64,000 nt of DNA from Hymenolepis diminuta (lineage: Eukaryota > Platyhelminthes > Cestoda > Cyclophyllidea > Hymenolepididae). The stretch covers positions 2,227,419-2,291,418 of the forward strand of contig CAADRB010000011.1 in NCBI GenBank assembly GCA_900708905.1, read 5' to 3'. The position numbers and the translations under genes are program-made. Under the pieces are notes generated by a model that was not told the DNA's origin, made no database searches, and saw only the letters and a list, made by a program, of their open reading frames with translations. Positions 63,819 to 64,000 of the stretch are shown here, in pieces. Numbering within the stretch: the stretch's first letter is position 1; each line of letters begins with the position of its first letter.

Positions 63819-64000
63819 TTAACCCGTTGAGGACACACATCGAAAAAATAACGTTGAGGACACACGGGGTCCAGCGGACCCCACGCAGGAAAACAGTTCT
63901 CATTTATGTTCTGCGCTATGTATCGCCTTGAAACCGGTGCGAAACCTTAATTTTATATTCTCGTTAAATAATCTTATGATTGTTTTAATCTTTTTATGAT
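63819..64000 (+). mobile_element. piggyBac-like element terminus (continues past the window)
   Basis: A TTAA at 63819-63822 is followed at once by CCCGTTGAGGACACACATC. Twelve bases later comes AACGTTGAGGACACACGGGGTCC-AGC-GGACCCC, a repeated GTTGAGGACACAC and a perfect 7-bp hairpin. piggyBac-family ends insert at TTAA, start with CCC, and in many families read CCC(G/T)TTGAGGAC followed by a subterminal GGGGTC...GACCCC. The other end and any transposase would be right of the window. Confidence 0.6.

Noticed and set aside
1..64000. CRISPR arrays, bacterial defence systems, toxin-antitoxin pairs or phage genes
   Set aside because: Spliced eukaryotic genes and eukaryotic transposons fill the window. 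No regularly spaced repeats or bacterial gene families were seen.

Overview
The window looks like AT-rich nuclear DNA from an invertebrate animal. Genes are sparse, split by introns and set in repeat-laden intergenic DNA. A parasitic flatworm (tapeworm or fluke grade) is my best guess. It rests on very short introns (36, 55, 71 nt) next to very long ones (13 kb), a 4-bp-target-site LTR element load, a mariner relic and a Ty3/gypsy relic. This is an inference; no marker gene fixes the species. There is no bacterial operon, phage or CRISPR content.

Layout. (1) 511-1153: a solo LTR holding a 50-N gap that looks like an assembly artefact. (2) 2454-20341 (+): the 3' part of a membrane-associated guanylate kinase gene of the p55/PALS1 type (end of PDZ, SH3, basic linker, guanylate-kinase-like domain). 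A 13-kb intron in it holds a dead mariner. (3) 22088-26680 (-): a five-exon MYG1 gene, tail to tail with the MAGUK gene. (4) 28530-29016 (+): a two-exon gene for a predicted 80-residue coiled-coil, tail-anchored membrane protein, divergent from MYG1. (5) 29-40.7 kb: mostly empty, with one LTR copy and two weak coding-like stretches. (6) 40744-46532 (+): at least two exons of a gene for a long, disordered Pro/Ser/Gln/Lys-rich protein. (7) 48430-51045 (-): a broken Ty3/gypsy pol. (8) 53829-54453: a second solo LTR of the first family. (9) 55085-55502 (+): a TAZ-type zinc-finger coding relic with an in-frame TGA. (10) 57505-58566 (+): an intronless divergent actin-related protein that lacks the DNase-I loop. 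(11) 61-62.8 kb: two LTRs of a second family, one with a clean target-site duplication. (12) 63823 to the end: a piggyBac-like terminus running out of the window.

The cellular genes do not form a pathway. MAGUK acts in cell polarity and junction scaffolding, MYG1 is a mitochondrial/nuclear RNA exonuclease, and the ARP is cytoskeletal or chromatin-type. I found no convincing new multi-gene system. The most interesting items are the tail-anchored microprotein, the D-loop-less intronless ARP, the TAZ exon with its TGA, a probable GC-AG intron, a 36-nt in-frame intron, and a set of solo LTRs whose ends can be fixed to the base by 4-bp duplications.
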